NCBI RefSeq assembly: GCF_020164555.1
Contig: NZ_JAIQZB010000014.1
Span: 60,141 to 124,140, forward strand
Direction: 5' to 3'
DNA length: 64,000 nt
Source: Salegentibacter lacus
GTDB lineage: Bacteria > Bacteroidota > Bacteroidia > Flavobacteriales > Flavobacteriaceae
Shown: piece after piece, positions 1 through 8,372 of the stretch
Position numbering within the stretch: the stretch's first letter is position 1
How the letters are laid out: each line of letters starts with the position of its first letter
Made by a program: the position numbers and the translations under genes
Notes under the pieces: model-generated
Told to the model about the DNA's origin: nothing
What the model saw: only the letters and a program-made list of their open reading frames with translations
The model's database searches: none

Positions 1-72
1 ACAACCGGTAAGGATGAGGCCTAGTAAGGCGGCCGTAATCAAATACTTTATTTTACGCTGCATTTTTATCAT
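1..72 (-). CDS. Lipoprotein, N-terminal part only (runs off the window)
   Basis: Only the first two dozen codons lie in the window. From the ATG at 63 the frame reads MQRKIKYLITAALLGLILTGC, a basic start, a hydrophobic stretch and a lipobox (LTGC) whose cysteine is the last codon before the window edge. An in-frame ATG at 72, two bases after the stop of the upstream beta-barrel gene, is the other possible start and would couple the two genes. The mature protein is not visible, so no function can be given beyond an inner- or outer-membrane lipoprotein in the same transcription unit as the barrel. Confidence 0.6.
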   Translation of the reverse strand, partial: MIKMQRKIKYLITAALLGLILTGC

Positions 73-74
73 AT

Positions 75-938
75 TTATTTATTATTTAGATTAAGTATAA
101 TACCGGTTCCCAGGAAGAATGATTCATTATTAATGGTATAGGTTTCATTTCCCAGGTGATCTATAAACTTATATTCATCTGAAAACCCATAGCCTAAGTT
201 TAAATCAAAAGACCAGGTATTGTCTATTCTATGCTGAAATTTAAGACTCGTCGTATTGGAAGACCAGACCATGTTTGAAATACTGGATGTTAGTCTGGAA
301 GAATGATGAACGTTTGCATACATCCCTTTAAATTCAAGATTCCCTTGAAGGGAATTGTTTCTATCCAGTTGGTAGGTAATTTCTGTTTTAGGAAAACCAA
401 TGCCTAAGGCCAGGGTTTTATTAAATTTCTTATAGAATAAAACCCGGGGTAATATTTTAGGCACGCCTAGAAATGTATAATAACCAAGGCCAAACTTTAC
501 ATAAGCGGGTAATTCTACCGTACCAAAATCACGAGTAATAGCAAGGCCCCCATTTAGCAGAAATTTTTCACTGGTTAACTCACCTTTTAAATTTGAAGCA
601 AGGGAAATATCACTATCAACTTCTAATTTCCAATACCGGGAAAACCGGTAACCTATCGCTGTATAATTATGAAAACGATAGAAGGTTTCCAGTCCTGTTG
701 TATTAAATGAAGCATCCATAGGATAGGATAAGTTATTAACTCCAATCCCCAACTTGTTATCAATATTAAAATTACCGGCATTCAATCCCAGTATGTAGGA
801 AATATTGCTTCTGGACGATCCCATTTCCTCCCCTGAAGGAACAAGCGTGTAATTCGCTACAATCTTGTTTTCAAATATTTGGGAGTAAAAGGTTGTTCCT
901 TTAATTAGTATAAGAATCATTACTAATCTTTTAAGCAT
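75..938 (-). CDS. Outer-membrane beta-barrel protein (possibly DUF6268-like)
   Basis: 287 aa. It opens with a short signal peptide (hydrophobic residues 5-18, ending about at YSQ) followed by alternating aromatic/hydrophobic strands typical of an 8-12 stranded barrel, with a terminal strand FFLGTGIILNLNN. There is no plug domain or enzymatic motif. It resembles the DUF6268 family of Bacteroidota barrels, but that is a guess from pattern only. It is followed at 2-11 nt by a lipoprotein gene on the same strand, so the two probably form an operon. A TAGGTTTG box (955-962) sits just upstream of the ATG. Confidence 0.6.
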   Translation of the reverse strand: MLKRLVMILILIKGTTFYSQIFENKIVANYTLVPSGEEMGSSRSNISYILGLNAGNFNIDNKLGIGVNNLSYPMDASFNTTGLETFYRFHNYTAIGYRFSRYWKLEVDSDISLASNLKGELTSEKFLLNGGLAITRDFGTVELPAYVKFGLGYYTFLGVPKILPRVLFYKKFNKTLALGIGFPKTEITYQLDRNNSLQGNLEFKGMYANVHHSSRLTSSISNMVWSSNTTSLKFQHRIDNTWSFDLNLGYGFSDEYKFIDHLGNETYTINNESFFLGTGIILNLNNK

Positions 939-954
939 TATCCATAATTTTTGT

Positions 955-962
955 CAAACCTA
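955..962 (-). promoter_or_regulatory. Candidate -7 box of a Bacteroidota promoter
   Basis: On the minus strand the bases read TAGGTTTG, a full match to the TAnnTTTG -7 consensus of Bacteroidota housekeeping sigma, 16 bases before the barrel ATG. No TTG was found at the usual 19-21 base distance upstream, so this is weak. Confidence 0.3.
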
Positions 963-1160
963 CTTTTTAACCAGTCTTTAAAAAAAAACGATATACAAAC
1001 AGCATCTTTCAATCGACAAATTTGCTATTTGCTCACATTAAACATATGTCTGATGTTTATAGATAAAAAACTTTCCTTTAACCCTGATTCCTTCTCATTT
1101 ATATATAATCTTTTGTTTAAACAACCTGTCTGAATAGTTTCACCGAAACTTTATTACTAC

Positions 1161-2465
1161 ATGAAATTTCATATTCAAAGAAACCCTATAATAATTAGCA
1201 TACTCTTCATCAGTGCTTTTTTATTATTCTCCTGTTCAGAAGATAGTGACATAAGCGAAGTCGCCGATAACTGGATTAATAGTAATACCAAAGTGTATTT
1301 CATAGATACCCTGACCGTAAATTCTTCTACTTTCAAATTCGATTCGCTATCCGTTTCAGGATCCAACAGGCTATTGATAGGAGCTTATACGGATGAAGAT
1401 TTCGGCTATATTGAGAGCAAGGTATTTGCCCCGATTTACCCATCTACATATACTATAGATAGTGAAGCAGAACTGGATTCGGTAGCACTCATACTTAATT
1501 ATGATGGCTACGCCTATAACGACACCTTACAAAACCAGGTTTTTAATGTTTATGAAATTTTGGAGAAAGTGGATAATGATGGAGAAGACTTTTACAATAC
1601 AACCAGTTTCAAAGTGGCGGAAAACGCAATTGGAGTCAAAAATTTTAAACCCTATCCAACTTTAAATGACTCCTTGCATATTACTATAGATTATAATTTT
1701 GGGGAGGGGATCTTTGAAAAAATAAAGAACAAGGACCTCACCAATACTGAGGATTTTATGAGAGAATATAGAGGGATTAGTATAGTCCCCGATCGTGAGA
1801 ATACTGGTGTTTTAGGATTTTCCAGAGAAAGTTCCTTAAGATTATATTATTCTATTAGCGCAGAAGTTGATTCTGAAGAAAAGACCTTGGATTTGAATTT
1901 TAACGAATCCGACAGCTTTAACCATATTTCTTCTAATAACGCGGGGAGTTTGCTGGACAGTCTTTCCCAAAACAGTTATCTATCCAGTCTGGATAGTGAC
2001 AATCAAACGTTTATCCAGGGTGGAACAGGTATCGCCACGAGAATTGATTTTCCGAATATGGAAGCTTTAAATAATATCCAGGGAGAAGGAACCATAATGG
2101 ATGCCAATTTAAAAATCTATCTAAAAACCCGGGACAATAAGCTGAGTTCTCCAAGCAACTCCCTTCAATTCTATATAATAAACCAGCATTCGGATATAAT
2201 AGGAAACCTTTATGATTATAACCAGACTACTGTTACCGGGGAGATCCATCAGGAAAGTCAGGAATTCAATATCATAAGTTATAGTGTCCCCCTTAAATAC
2301 TACCTGGATTCCAAAGCAAGCGACCCAAACGGTAATAATTGGTATCTAATTATGTATGGGCAGGATTTCAGTTCTTCTGTAGACGGCTATATTTTTTATG
2401 GTGAGAAGGCACCCGGAGATCGTAGAATGAAACTTGAGTTAACCTATGCTTTATACGATGAATAA
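1161..2465 (+). CDS. DUF4270-family lipoprotein
   Basis: 434 aa. Signal peptide with lipobox: hydrophobic residues 11-23, then LFSCSED, so Cys25 is the lipidation site, and the acidic residues after it fit a surface-exposed Bacteroidota lipoprotein. The body has the DUF4270 hallmarks: an early segment with Asp/Thr (IDTLTVNSSTFKFDSL), then LIGAYTDEDFGYIESKVFA, then a long beta-rich region. The function of the family is not known. It overlaps the next gene, an outer-membrane barrel, by 8 nt (ATGAATAA), a pairing often seen with DUF4270, so the two are probably co-translated and may act together at the outer membrane. Confidence 0.8.
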   Translation: MKFHIQRNPIIISILFISAFLLFSCSEDSDISEVADNWINSNTKVYFIDTLTVNSSTFKFDSLSVSGSNRLLIGAYTDEDFGYIESKVFAPIYPSTYTIDSEAELDSVALILNYDGYAYNDTLQNQVFNVYEILEKVDNDGEDFYNTTSFKVAENAIGVKNFKPYPTLNDSLHITIDYNFGEGIFEKIKNKDLTNTEDFMREYRGISIVPDRENTGVLGFSRESSLRLYYSISAEVDSEEKTLDLNFNESDSFNHISSNNAGSLLDSLSQNSYLSSLDSDNQTFIQGGTGIATRIDFPNMEALNNIQGEGTIMDANLKIYLKTRDNKLSSPSNSLQFYIINQHSDIIGNLYDYNQTTVTGEIHQESQEFNIISYSVPLKYYLDSKASDPNGNNWYLIMYGQDFSSSVDGYIFYGEKAPGDRRMKLELTYALYDE

Positions 2466-3696
2466 ATACTTATATATAATTGTCTTCTCTTTTGTGTTTG
2501 TTAAAAGCTTCTCGCAATCCAACACCCTGACGAATTCCCCATATTCTCTGTATGGCCTTGGAGAGAAAAATTTATTAAATACCGGGAAAACCAATGGTCT
2601 TGGTGGTACGGGCATTGCGCTCCCCTCTTCCACTATGATGAATAATTTGAATCCGGCTTCTTACGGAGCAATACCTCAAAACCATTTTTTCTTTGATGTT
2701 GGTATTAACTATCAGATAAATAATCTTAGTGAAGCAGGTAATGAGGATCGTAAAACCAACGGGAATTTCTCTAACATTGCTTTCGCTTTGCCTATAAACG
2801 AGAAATCCGGGGTGGGTCTTAGCTTACTACCATATACGGATGTAGGTTATAATTTCACTAGCCTCCAAAACAATATTGAAGGCTCATCAGAAGCCTATTA
2901 TACGTCAATCGATGGTTATGGTGGTATTAATGAGTTAGCTATAAACTATGGGATATCCCTGGGTAAAAAATTAAGATTAGGTATTTCAGGTGAGGTTCTA
3001 TTTGGAAAAATTACTGAATACGAAACCAATTATATCGGTAATAATACCTTGGAGCTGATTGAACAAAACTATTACTCGGGATTCAAAGCAGTATTCGGGG
3101 TTCAATATGATGCTTCGGAAAATATAAGCTTTGGCGCCGTCGTAAATTCCCCTACCAATCTTGGAGCATCCCAAAATCAAACTGTTTATCAATATCAACA
3201 AAATACCCAGGTTGCCAGTAGTAGTGACGAAAATAATATATCCGATTTTTCTCTTCCACTGGATATTGGCTTGGGCATAAGCTCTAATCTGAGCGAGGAA
3301 CTTACCGTTTCTGCAGACTATACCAGGGAGTTTTGGACTGCTACTAACCAATCTGACAATCTTGGAACTTATGTGGATCGGGATTTTATTGGTTTGGGGC
3401 TCGAGTTTTTACCCCGGGGCAATCCCCTGCGATATACCAACCATATTCAATATCGTTTAGGTATGAACTATGATAGCGGGAACCTGGAAGTCTCAGGTAT
3501 TAAAACCCACAATTATTCAATAAATGTGGGACTTGGCTTGCCTTTGAACACAAGAAGTAGTTCTATGTTTAATCTTATGTATTCTTACGGAAAAAAAGGT
3601 ATAGTGAGTGACGGGCTTATACAGGAAAATTATCATACATTAAGCTTAAATATAAGCCTACAGGATATATGGTTTGTAAAGCGAAAGTTCAATTAA
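2458..3696 (+). CDS. Outer-membrane barrel protein, partner of DUF4270 lipoprotein
   Basis: The open frame begins at 2446, but the ATG at 2458 gives a clean signal peptide (MNKYLYIIVFSFVFVKSFSQ), so the protein is about 412 aa. After cleavage it reads TNSPYSLYGLGE followed by a glycine-rich segment (GLGGTGIALPS) and NNLNPASYG, a pattern of FadL/OmpP1-like Bacteroidota barrels. The rest is amphipathic strands ending in an aromatic strand (SLNISLQDIWF). No enzymatic motif. Translation is coupled to the DUF4270 gene by an 8-nt overlap. A hairpin with a T-run follows the stop. Confidence 0.7.
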   Translation: MNKYLYIIVFSFVFVKSFSQSNTLTNSPYSLYGLGEKNLLNTGKTNGLGGTGIALPSSTMMNNLNPASYGAIPQNHFFFDVGINYQINNLSEAGNEDRKTNGNFSNIAFALPINEKSGVGLSLLPYTDVGYNFTSLQNNIEGSSEAYYTSIDGYGGINELAINYGISLGKKLRLGISGEVLFGKITEYETNYIGNNTLELIEQNYYSGFKAVFGVQYDASENISFGAVVNSPTNLGASQNQTVYQYQQNTQVASSSDENNISDFSLPLDIGLGISSNLSEELTVSADYTREFWTATNQSDNLGTYVDRDFIGLGLEFLPRGNPLRYTNHIQYRLGMNYDSGNLEVSGIKTHNYSINVGLGLPLNTRSSSMFNLMYSYGKKGIVSDGLIQENYHTLSLNISLQDIWFVKRKFN

Positions 3697-3703
3697 GAAA
3701 ATA

Positions 3704-3750
3704 AAGGATGACCTTACCACGCAGACTTGTAGGCGTGATCCTTACTTTTT
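3704..3750 (+). terminator. Possible terminator of the DUF4270 operon
   Basis: AAGGAT (3704-3709) pairs with ATCCTT (3738-3743), and CACGC (3718-3722) pairs with GCGTG (3733-3737), leaving an 8-base bulge on one side and a 10-base loop. A run of six T follows. The bulge makes it imperfect. Confidence 0.4.
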
Positions 3751-3774
3751 TAAAAATGAAAATCACCTTTTTCC

Positions 3775-3797
3775 AAAGTATCCGGTTGGCTAAGTAC
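3775..3797. repeat. Left inverted repeat of the IS66 element
   Basis: Begins AAAGTAT and ends GGCTAAGTAC; it matches the reverse complement of 6278-6300 at 20 of 23 positions. Confidence 0.75.
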
Positions 3798-3844
3798 ATC
3801 TGGTATAAACTTAAGATAAATTCTAGCTTGCCTCCAAAAAAGAG

Positions 3845-4129
3845 ATGGATAAGCAAGCCTATATGTTTGAGTTAATTCAGGAATGGGAAGTTAGTGGTTT
3901 AAGTAAAAAGGATTTTTGTCACAACCATGGGATCATACGGAGTAATTTTTATTACTGGTTCAAAAAATGGAAGAACAGCAAATCGGAAGCTCCGGATGGA
4001 TTTTTGGAGATCACTCCAGGTAAAACTGATGCCTTCCACGCTCAATATCGACTGAAATATCCTAATGGAGTACAGCTAGAAGTCTCCGGGATTGGTTTAA
4101 ACCAATTAGCGGCTCTTGTAAACCTGTAA
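3845..4129 (+). CDS. tnpA: IS66 TnpA (IS66 Orf1-type accessory protein)
   Basis: 94 aa. The N-terminal half reads as a helix-turn-helix (EWEVSGLSKKDFCHNHGI, then SNFYYWFKKWK), the usual DNA-binding front of the small first IS66 protein. It is required with TnpB for transposition in studied IS66 elements, though its exact job is not known. The start ATG at 3845 follows an AGAG-like site. It ends three bases before tnpB, so the two are translated as a pair. Confidence 0.9.
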   Translation: MDKQAYMFELIQEWEVSGLSKKDFCHNHGIIRSNFYYWFKKWKNSKSEAPDGFLEITPGKTDAFHAQYRLKYPNGVQLEVSGIGLNQLAALVNL

Positions 4130-4132
4130 TCC

Positions 4133-4507
4133 ATGTTTAGTTTAAGTTCCTCCAATCGGTACTACCTCTTTAGCCAGCCCTGTGATATGAGGAAGGGTTT
4201 TCAAGGCCTATCGGGATTGGTCACCGCCAAGATGGGAAAGGATCCCATCAGTGGCGATGTCTTTATCTTCATCAATCGCAGGGCCACTCATATCAAACTC
4301 CTGCACTGGGAATCCGGGGGCTTTGTCATCTATTATAAACGCCTTGAGAAAGGAACGTTCTCGCTTCCCAAAGTGCTCCAGTCAGGCAGTGTTAGTTGGA
4401 GTCAGCTGGTGCTGATGATCGAGGGAATCAAGGCAGAAAAGCTGCGTCACCTTAGCCGGTATAATCCTCCTGAACCCCTTGATTTTACTGATAAAAACAC
4501 AAAATAA
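4133..4507 (+). CDS. tnpB: IS66 TnpB (IS66 Orf2-like protein)
   Basis: 124 aa, the usual length of IS66 Orf2. It shows the family signature near the front (YYLFSQPCDMRKGFQGLSGL) and the middle motif VFIFINRRATHIKLLHWE, followed by GGFVIYYKRLEKGTF. No catalytic function is known; it is an accessory protein of the transposase. It lies 3 nt after tnpA and 38 nt before tnpC on the same strand. It is intact and looks functional. Confidence 0.95.
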   Translation: MFSLSSSNRYYLFSQPCDMRKGFQGLSGLVTAKMGKDPISGDVFIFINRRATHIKLLHWESGGFVIYYKRLEKGTFSLPKVLQSGSVSWSQLVLMIEGIKAEKLRHLSRYNPPEPLDFTDKNTK

Positions 4508-4545
4508 TTGTTGTAAAAAAGCAGGGGAATCCGTACTTTTATGCT

Positions 4546-6237
4546 ATGGAAAAATCCCTGGAAACCCTTTCAAAACAACAGCTGCTGGCCCTTTTAGAAG
4601 AGCAATCAGCGCAGGCGACATTCCATAAAAAAGAGCTTCAAAAATCTCAGCAGGAATTAGCGCTACAAAAGGACGATTCACTCCAAAAAGCTAAAGAATT
4701 AAAACAAAAAACCAGAGAGCTAAAACAACAGGCTAAGGAGTTAAAGCAAAAAGATAAGGAACTCGCCCAGGCTGATGAGCATCTTCGTAACTATTTGAGT
4801 AAGTCCGGAGTACTGGAGGAAAAAGTAGCCTACCTGGAGAGCCAGCTGGAGATGTTCCGTAGAATGCAGTTTGGTCAGAAACGTGAGCGTTTTGAAGATA
4901 AGGATCAGTTGGCCCTGCCTTTTGAGGCTACTGCCCAGGATCTTGAAAAACGAGAAGAGGCCTTTACAGAAAAGATTACCTACCAGCGTAAGCAGAAAAA
5001 TGCTACTCATAAAGGGCGTCAGCCCCTTCCGGATCATCTTCCGGTAGAGGAAGTGAAGATCTATCCAGAGGGAGATATCTCCCAGATGAAATGTATCGGC
5101 CAGGAAGAGACCGATGAACTGGAATACGAGCCTGCACGATTTTTTATTCGCAGATATATCCGGTATAAATACGCTCACAAATCCGGAGAAGGGGTAATCA
5201 TCGGAGAACTTCCTGAGCGGGTGATCGATAAAGGTATTCCAGGATCAGGACTGATAACGTCTCTATTAGTTGATAAATACTGTGACCATATGCCGCTTCA
5301 CCGGCAGCTTGAGCGCTTTAAAAGAGAAAAGGTGCCCATTGCTCCTTCCTCTATGAACGGATGGTGTGCCAGGGGGATTGATCGGATTGTTCCGCTCTTT
5401 GAAGAACTCAGAGCCGATGTAAAATCACGAGGTTACTTGCAGGTTGATGAAACCACGATAAAGGTGCAGGATGAAGGGAAAAAAGGAAAAACTCATCTGG
5501 GATTTTATTGGGTATATCACAGTCCCATCGATGGAAATGTAGTCTTTGACTACCAGCCTGGCCGTGGGCAAAAGGCACCCGAAGCCATGCTTAAAGATTT
5601 TAAGGGCTACCTTCAGACCGATGGGTATGCAGTCTATGATCATTATGCAAAAAAGAAAGGGGTGACCCATCTGGGATGCTGGGCACACGCTAGACGTTAC
5701 CATGAACGGGCTTTGGAAAATGATCCGCAAAGGGCAAAATATGCCCTGGGGGAGATCCAAAAATTATATGCCATTGAAAGAAAAATCAAAGAGGCGAACC
5801 TGAATCCAAAGCAAACTAAGGAGCTACGGCTTAAAGAAGCACTTCCCATAATCAACGAGTTGGGAAAATGGATGACTGGGCAGCTTAAGGCTACCTTGCC
5901 TAAGAGCCTGATAGGAAAAGCCCTTGCCTATAGCGTCTCCAGGTGGGATGCGCTGTGTGCTTACCTGTATGACGGAAATTTATTTATAGATAATAATCAA
6001 ATTGAAGGAAAAATCCGCCCGGTTGCTGTGGGAAGAAAAAACTACCTATTTGCTGGATCTCATAAGGCTGCTCAAAGAGCTGCAGCAATCTATTCCTTCT
6101 TTGCTATTTGTAAAAAGCACGAGGTGAATCCCTATGAGTGGTTAAAATATACCTTGGAAAATATCATGACCATCAAGTACAAGGATATTAAGAATCTCTA
6201 TCCCCAGAATTACAAAAAATTACAGCTGGGTAAATAA
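4546..6237 (+). CDS. tnpC: IS66 TnpC, DDE transposase
   Basis: 563 aa. Residues about 8-100 form a long charged coiled coil (repeated KELKQK units). The DDE-type core follows: first Asp in LQVDETTIKV, second Asp in LQTDGYAVYDH, and the Glu in NNQIEGKIRPVAVGRKN. The C-terminus (FFAICKKHEVNPYEWLKYTL) is the IS66 C-terminal element. All catalytic residues and the full length are present, so this copy should be able to transpose. The coil is longer and more repetitive than in most IS66 transposases that I can recall. Confidence 0.95.
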   Translation: MEKSLETLSKQQLLALLEEQSAQATFHKKELQKSQQELALQKDDSLQKAKELKQKTRELKQQAKELKQKDKELAQADEHLRNYLSKSGVLEEKVAYLESQLEMFRRMQFGQKRERFEDKDQLALPFEATAQDLEKREEAFTEKITYQRKQKNATHKGRQPLPDHLPVEEVKIYPEGDISQMKCIGQEETDELEYEPARFFIRRYIRYKYAHKSGEGVIIGELPERVIDKGIPGSGLITSLLVDKYCDHMPLHRQLERFKREKVPIAPSSMNGWCARGIDRIVPLFEELRADVKSRGYLQVDETTIKVQDEGKKGKTHLGFYWVYHSPIDGNVVFDYQPGRGQKAPEAMLKDFKGYLQTDGYAVYDHYAKKKGVTHLGCWAHARRYHERALENDPQRAKYALGEIQKLYAIERKIKEANLNPKQTKELRLKEALPIINELGKWMTGQLKATLPKSLIGKALAYSVSRWDALCAYLYDGNLFIDNNQIEGKIRPVAVGRKNYLFAGSHKAAQRAAAIYSFFAICKKHEVNPYEWLKYTLENIMTIKYKDIKNLYPQNYKKLQLGK

Positions 6238-6277
6238 GCAAAAAATGCTTACAAAATTATACCCAATTTATCGCGAG

Positions 6278-6300
6278 GTACTTAGCCGACTGCATACTTT
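6278..6300. repeat. Right inverted repeat of the IS66 element
   Basis: Begins GTACTTAGCC and ends ATACTTT; the inverted partner of 3775-3797, 41 bases after the tnpC stop. Confidence 0.75.
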
Positions 6301-6352
6301 CCAAAACCAGAAACAAGAAATTTTTTATACGTCTTTGTTAACGTTTAGTGCT

Positions 6353-6590
6353 TTATTCTTCATAATTAAGAACTTCAAATTTCATTCTTTCTTCTTCGTC
6401 AGTTTTAAAGTTTTTAAGTATGTTGTCTTTTATCTTTATAAACTTGTCTTTATACCTGGTATCTCTCAAATAAATTGAAAGTAGGGAATAATGATAGTTC
6501 AAATCTGATGGATTCTTGTCAACTAAACTTTCAGAAACTCTAACTGAGTTGTATAAAGATACTTCCGGAATTGGTATATTAACCAGATGC
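6353..6590 (-). pseudogene. Fragment of a helical (TPR-like) protein
   Basis: On the minus strand about 75 codons read like a real protein end: SLYNSVRVSESLVDKNPSDL followed by LHS-type helices, KDKFIKIKDNILKNF and a charged tail. Upstream of about 6590 the frame continues but the residues look random, and on the plus strand a different decayed gene begins, so this is probably a 3' remnant left by a rearrangement. No start or promoter can be assigned and the original function is unknown. Confidence 0.3.
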
Positions 6591-6676
6591 TTCAAATACC
6601 TACAGCCTTCCCCCGGTAGCATATACAAAGCTTTGGAAGTTAAGATGCATGGTAAAGTGGTAAAACGAGGGTTTGA

Positions 6677-6964
6677 GCGGGATCGCTTTTTCAGAATTCT
6701 GAAAAGGCTTTTGACAAGATGTTCAAATACGACCGGAATTATGTAGAAAGCTATGTTGCCAAAAAGATGTTGAGTAAGGATCCAAAACAATATTTTCCAG
6801 GCTTAAGAAACCTTAAATGGGCGCGGTCAATTACATTAGTCACCTTAACTGTATATTCCGAAAATTCGCTGATGACGACAATATCTCGGCCTCTCACCGC
6901 AGTTTATATCTCGCCTTTTTCGAGTTATGGAATCAGAAACATTTTCCAAAAATCATTATGCTAA
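6677..6964 (+). pseudogene. Decayed mobile-element gene, 3' remnant
   Basis: The frame opens after a stop at 6674. Its first part reads GSLFQNSEKAFDKMFKYDRN, then ESYVAKKMLSKDPKQYFPGL, which looks like the C-terminal end of a real protein. After LRNLKW it runs through the start of the next gene in a different frame. The N-terminal part is missing or frameshifted. It stands directly before, and just overlaps, the replication-protein-like gene at 6817, so it is probably the decayed upstream partner of that gene. Function not recognised. Confidence 0.35.
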
Positions 6965-7408
6965 ATAGTAAAGAGGTGATGGCACTGGCTAAAATACGTT
7001 CCAGGACGACCTACCACAAACTACTTTGCTATCTAAAAGCCTGGCAGTACCTTCAATACCATCCCACCACTAATCCGCAAATGGGATCCCTCATTGAGAT
7101 GTTCAGATTTGATACCCTACCTGATCAAAAAATGAACAGGACCTATCCAGTTTCTGAACAGGTACCTGTCCAAAAATTGGTCTCTAATAATAAACATAAG
7201 AGTAAACATATAATAAACTCTTTTAAAACAACTTGTCCAGAAAATGAACAAGTGGTTATTGACTATTTCAAGAAAAAATAGAAGTTCCCTGGAAGCTAAA
7301 AAATTCAATAATTTTTGTAAATCCATTGGTTGGAAATTAAATGGTAAAAATCCAATTACAAATTGGCAAGCCTGTGCCCGAGGTTGGATGCTAAGGCTGA
7401 CAAAATAA
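6817..7408 (+). pseudogene. Mobile-element replication/HTH-like protein, frameshifted
   Basis: The first 154 codons (to the stop at 7281) form a helical winged-helix-like protein: NISASHRSLYLAFFELWNQK, then LNSKEVMALAKIRSRTTYHK. The expected C-terminal end is found in another frame directly after the stop: SSLEAKKFNNFCKSIGWKLN, then NPITNWQACARGWMLRL, ending at 7408. The IGWK...W...W pattern is the usual tail of DnaD-like or phage replication-type proteins. The two frames meet at a run of six A (7273-7278), so a one-base indel, or less likely a programmed slip, separates them. Family naming is tentative. Confidence 0.55.
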
Positions 7409-7676
7409 AAAAAGATCTAAAGTCTAATTCACCGTCCCATAACCGGGACAACTTGCATACTAGTACGAATAAAAACTATGGGGAGCCATTGTGAAAAATT
7501 ATGAGGTTAATTTTAATAGTGACAATAAATGGTTAAAATGCTACGTAACCATTGTAATTGAATCTGAGTAAGTATAGTTTAAGAGACTGGAGTCTCGTAA
7601 AATGATTATTTACTTTATGCCTATACCTAGACTAGAGAATGTTAACATTTATAAATATTGAGATCATTCGTTTTTT

Positions 7677-7696
7677 GTTCAAATTAATTTTTGAAC
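7677..7696. repeat. Palindrome GTTCAAA-6-TTTGAAC
   Basis: 7-base perfect arms with a TTAATT centre, flanked by runs of T on the left and A on the right that extend the symmetry imperfectly. Could be a protein-binding operator or, read on either strand, a weak terminator. Confidence 0.6.
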
Positions 7697-7716
7697 GAAA
7701 AAAACCGAAATTCACC

Positions 7717-7746
7717 CGATTGCGGCCGATTATGGCCAATTATGGA
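7717..7746. repeat. Three 10-base iteron-like direct repeats
   Basis: The units read CGATTGCGGC, CGATTATGGC and CAATTATGGA, followed by CGAT of a fourth. The 10-base spacing places each copy on the same face of the helix, as in iterons or regulator sites. Confidence 0.6.
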
Positions 7747-7823
7747 CGATCAAATTCTGATAGCGGACCTTATAAAAAATTTTTACTGTTTATTCTCCAA
7801 AAATATTGACGATCTTACCGAAG

Positions 7824-7840
7824 GCGACATAATTTGTCGC
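7824..7840. repeat. Inverted repeat GCGACA-5-TGTCGC
   Basis: Perfect 6-base arms around TAATT, 36 bases before the next gene. It could be an operator for that gene or part of the decayed replication region. Confidence 0.5.
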
Positions 7841-7875
7841 TTGTTAAGCTTAGTATTACAATATAAATAATAGCG

Positions 7876-8109
7876 ATGAGAAAATTAGAGATAACACTTA
7901 CCGAAGAGCAATACCAACATATCCAGGAAGAAATCAAATATGGAGGTAGGACAATGCTGGAAGAAGAGACTTTCGGAGGATATGAAATTACGCTTCATGT
8001 TGGCGTACCAAATATCTATACTTATATCGAAATGAGTTATATCAATAAGATCGACTTGGGAGAAGTGGAATGGAGTTTCAGTAAAAATTTTCAATCATTA
8101 AAAAACTAA
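7876..8109 (+). CDS. Small hypothetical protein
   Basis: 77 aa. The front reads MRKLEITLTEEQYQHIQEEI, a beta strand followed by a helix, then a beta-rich segment (GGYEITLHVGVPNIYTYIEM) and a short charged end. There is no signal peptide or membrane segment. The composition is balanced and codons look coding, so it is probably a genuine gene. I do not recognise the family. It is the first of three closely spaced genes on this strand, 34 nt before the next. Confidence 0.5.
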   Translation: MRKLEITLTEEQYQHIQEEIKYGGRTMLEEETFGGYEITLHVGVPNIYTYIEMSYINKIDLGEVEWSFSKNFQSLKN

Positions 8110-8143
8110 TAAAAGCCATCATCCCCATATCAAATTAAATAAA

Positions 8144-8371
8144 GTGAGTAGATCTAAACGCAAAACACCGATTCTTTCTCATTGCAAGGTTATTTCAGAA
8201 AAAGCCGAAAAGCAAAAAGCCAATCGCAAATTAAGAAGAATCATTAAAGAAAAATTAGCTCTGGCAGATGAGGATCTTCCGCAGAAAAAAGAAATTTCTG
8301 ATAGTTGGAATTGGGGAAAAGACGGCAAATCTTATCGGACTGATCTAAGCAAGCAAGAAAAAAGCAAGTAA
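8144..8371 (+). CDS. Small basic hypothetical protein
   Basis: 75 aa from a GTG start. It is Lys/Arg-rich at the front (SRSKRKTPILSHCK, then AEKQKANRKLRRIIKEKL) and ends with SWNWGKDGKSYRTDL. Similar short basic proteins with an N-R-K-L-R-R motif and a W-x-W/F-x-K-D-G-K tail are, as I recall, widespread in flavobacteria with no known role. It ends one base before the esterase start, so the two are translationally linked. Confidence 0.6.
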   Translation: MSRSKRKTPILSHCKVISEKAEKQKANRKLRRIIKEKLALADEDLPQKKEISDSWNWGKDGKSYRTDLSKQEKSK

Positions 8372-8372
8372 T

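Larger units (their letters stand above)
3775..6300 (+). mobile_element. IS66-family insertion sequence, three intact genes
   Basis: Three same-strand genes in the canonical IS66 order tnpA, tnpB, tnpC fill this segment and all are open. Imperfect 23-base inverted repeats (3775-3797 and 6278-6300, 20 of 23 identical) bracket them. The true ends may lie a few bases further out: the 8-base target duplication expected of this family was not seen directly next to these repeats. The element sits between the core DUF4270 operon and a stretch of decayed mobile-element genes, so it may mark the left edge of the accessory region. Confidence 0.9.
7409..7875. other. 467-base gap with iteron-like and inverted repeats, no gene
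   Basis: No open frame of note. The stretch contains an AT-rich palindrome (7677-7696), three 10-base direct repeats (7717-7746) and a 6-base inverted repeat (7824-7840). Repeats of this kind downstream of a replication-type gene suggest the remains of a replication or operator region of a lost element. That is inference. Confidence 0.5.

Noticed and set aside
951..1133. 60-aa open frame between two divergent envelope genes
   Set aside because: Low-complexity, no ribosome-binding site, and it overlaps the likely promoter region of the barrel gene.
3775..6300. 8-base target duplication of the IS66 element
   Set aside because: The bases next to the inverted repeats do not match on the two sides, so the exact ends or the duplication cannot be given.
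6245..6478. 77-aa open frame after the IS66 transposase
   Set aside because: It covers the right inverted repeat and then AT-rich sequence with aromatic-rich random residues; it looks like chance.
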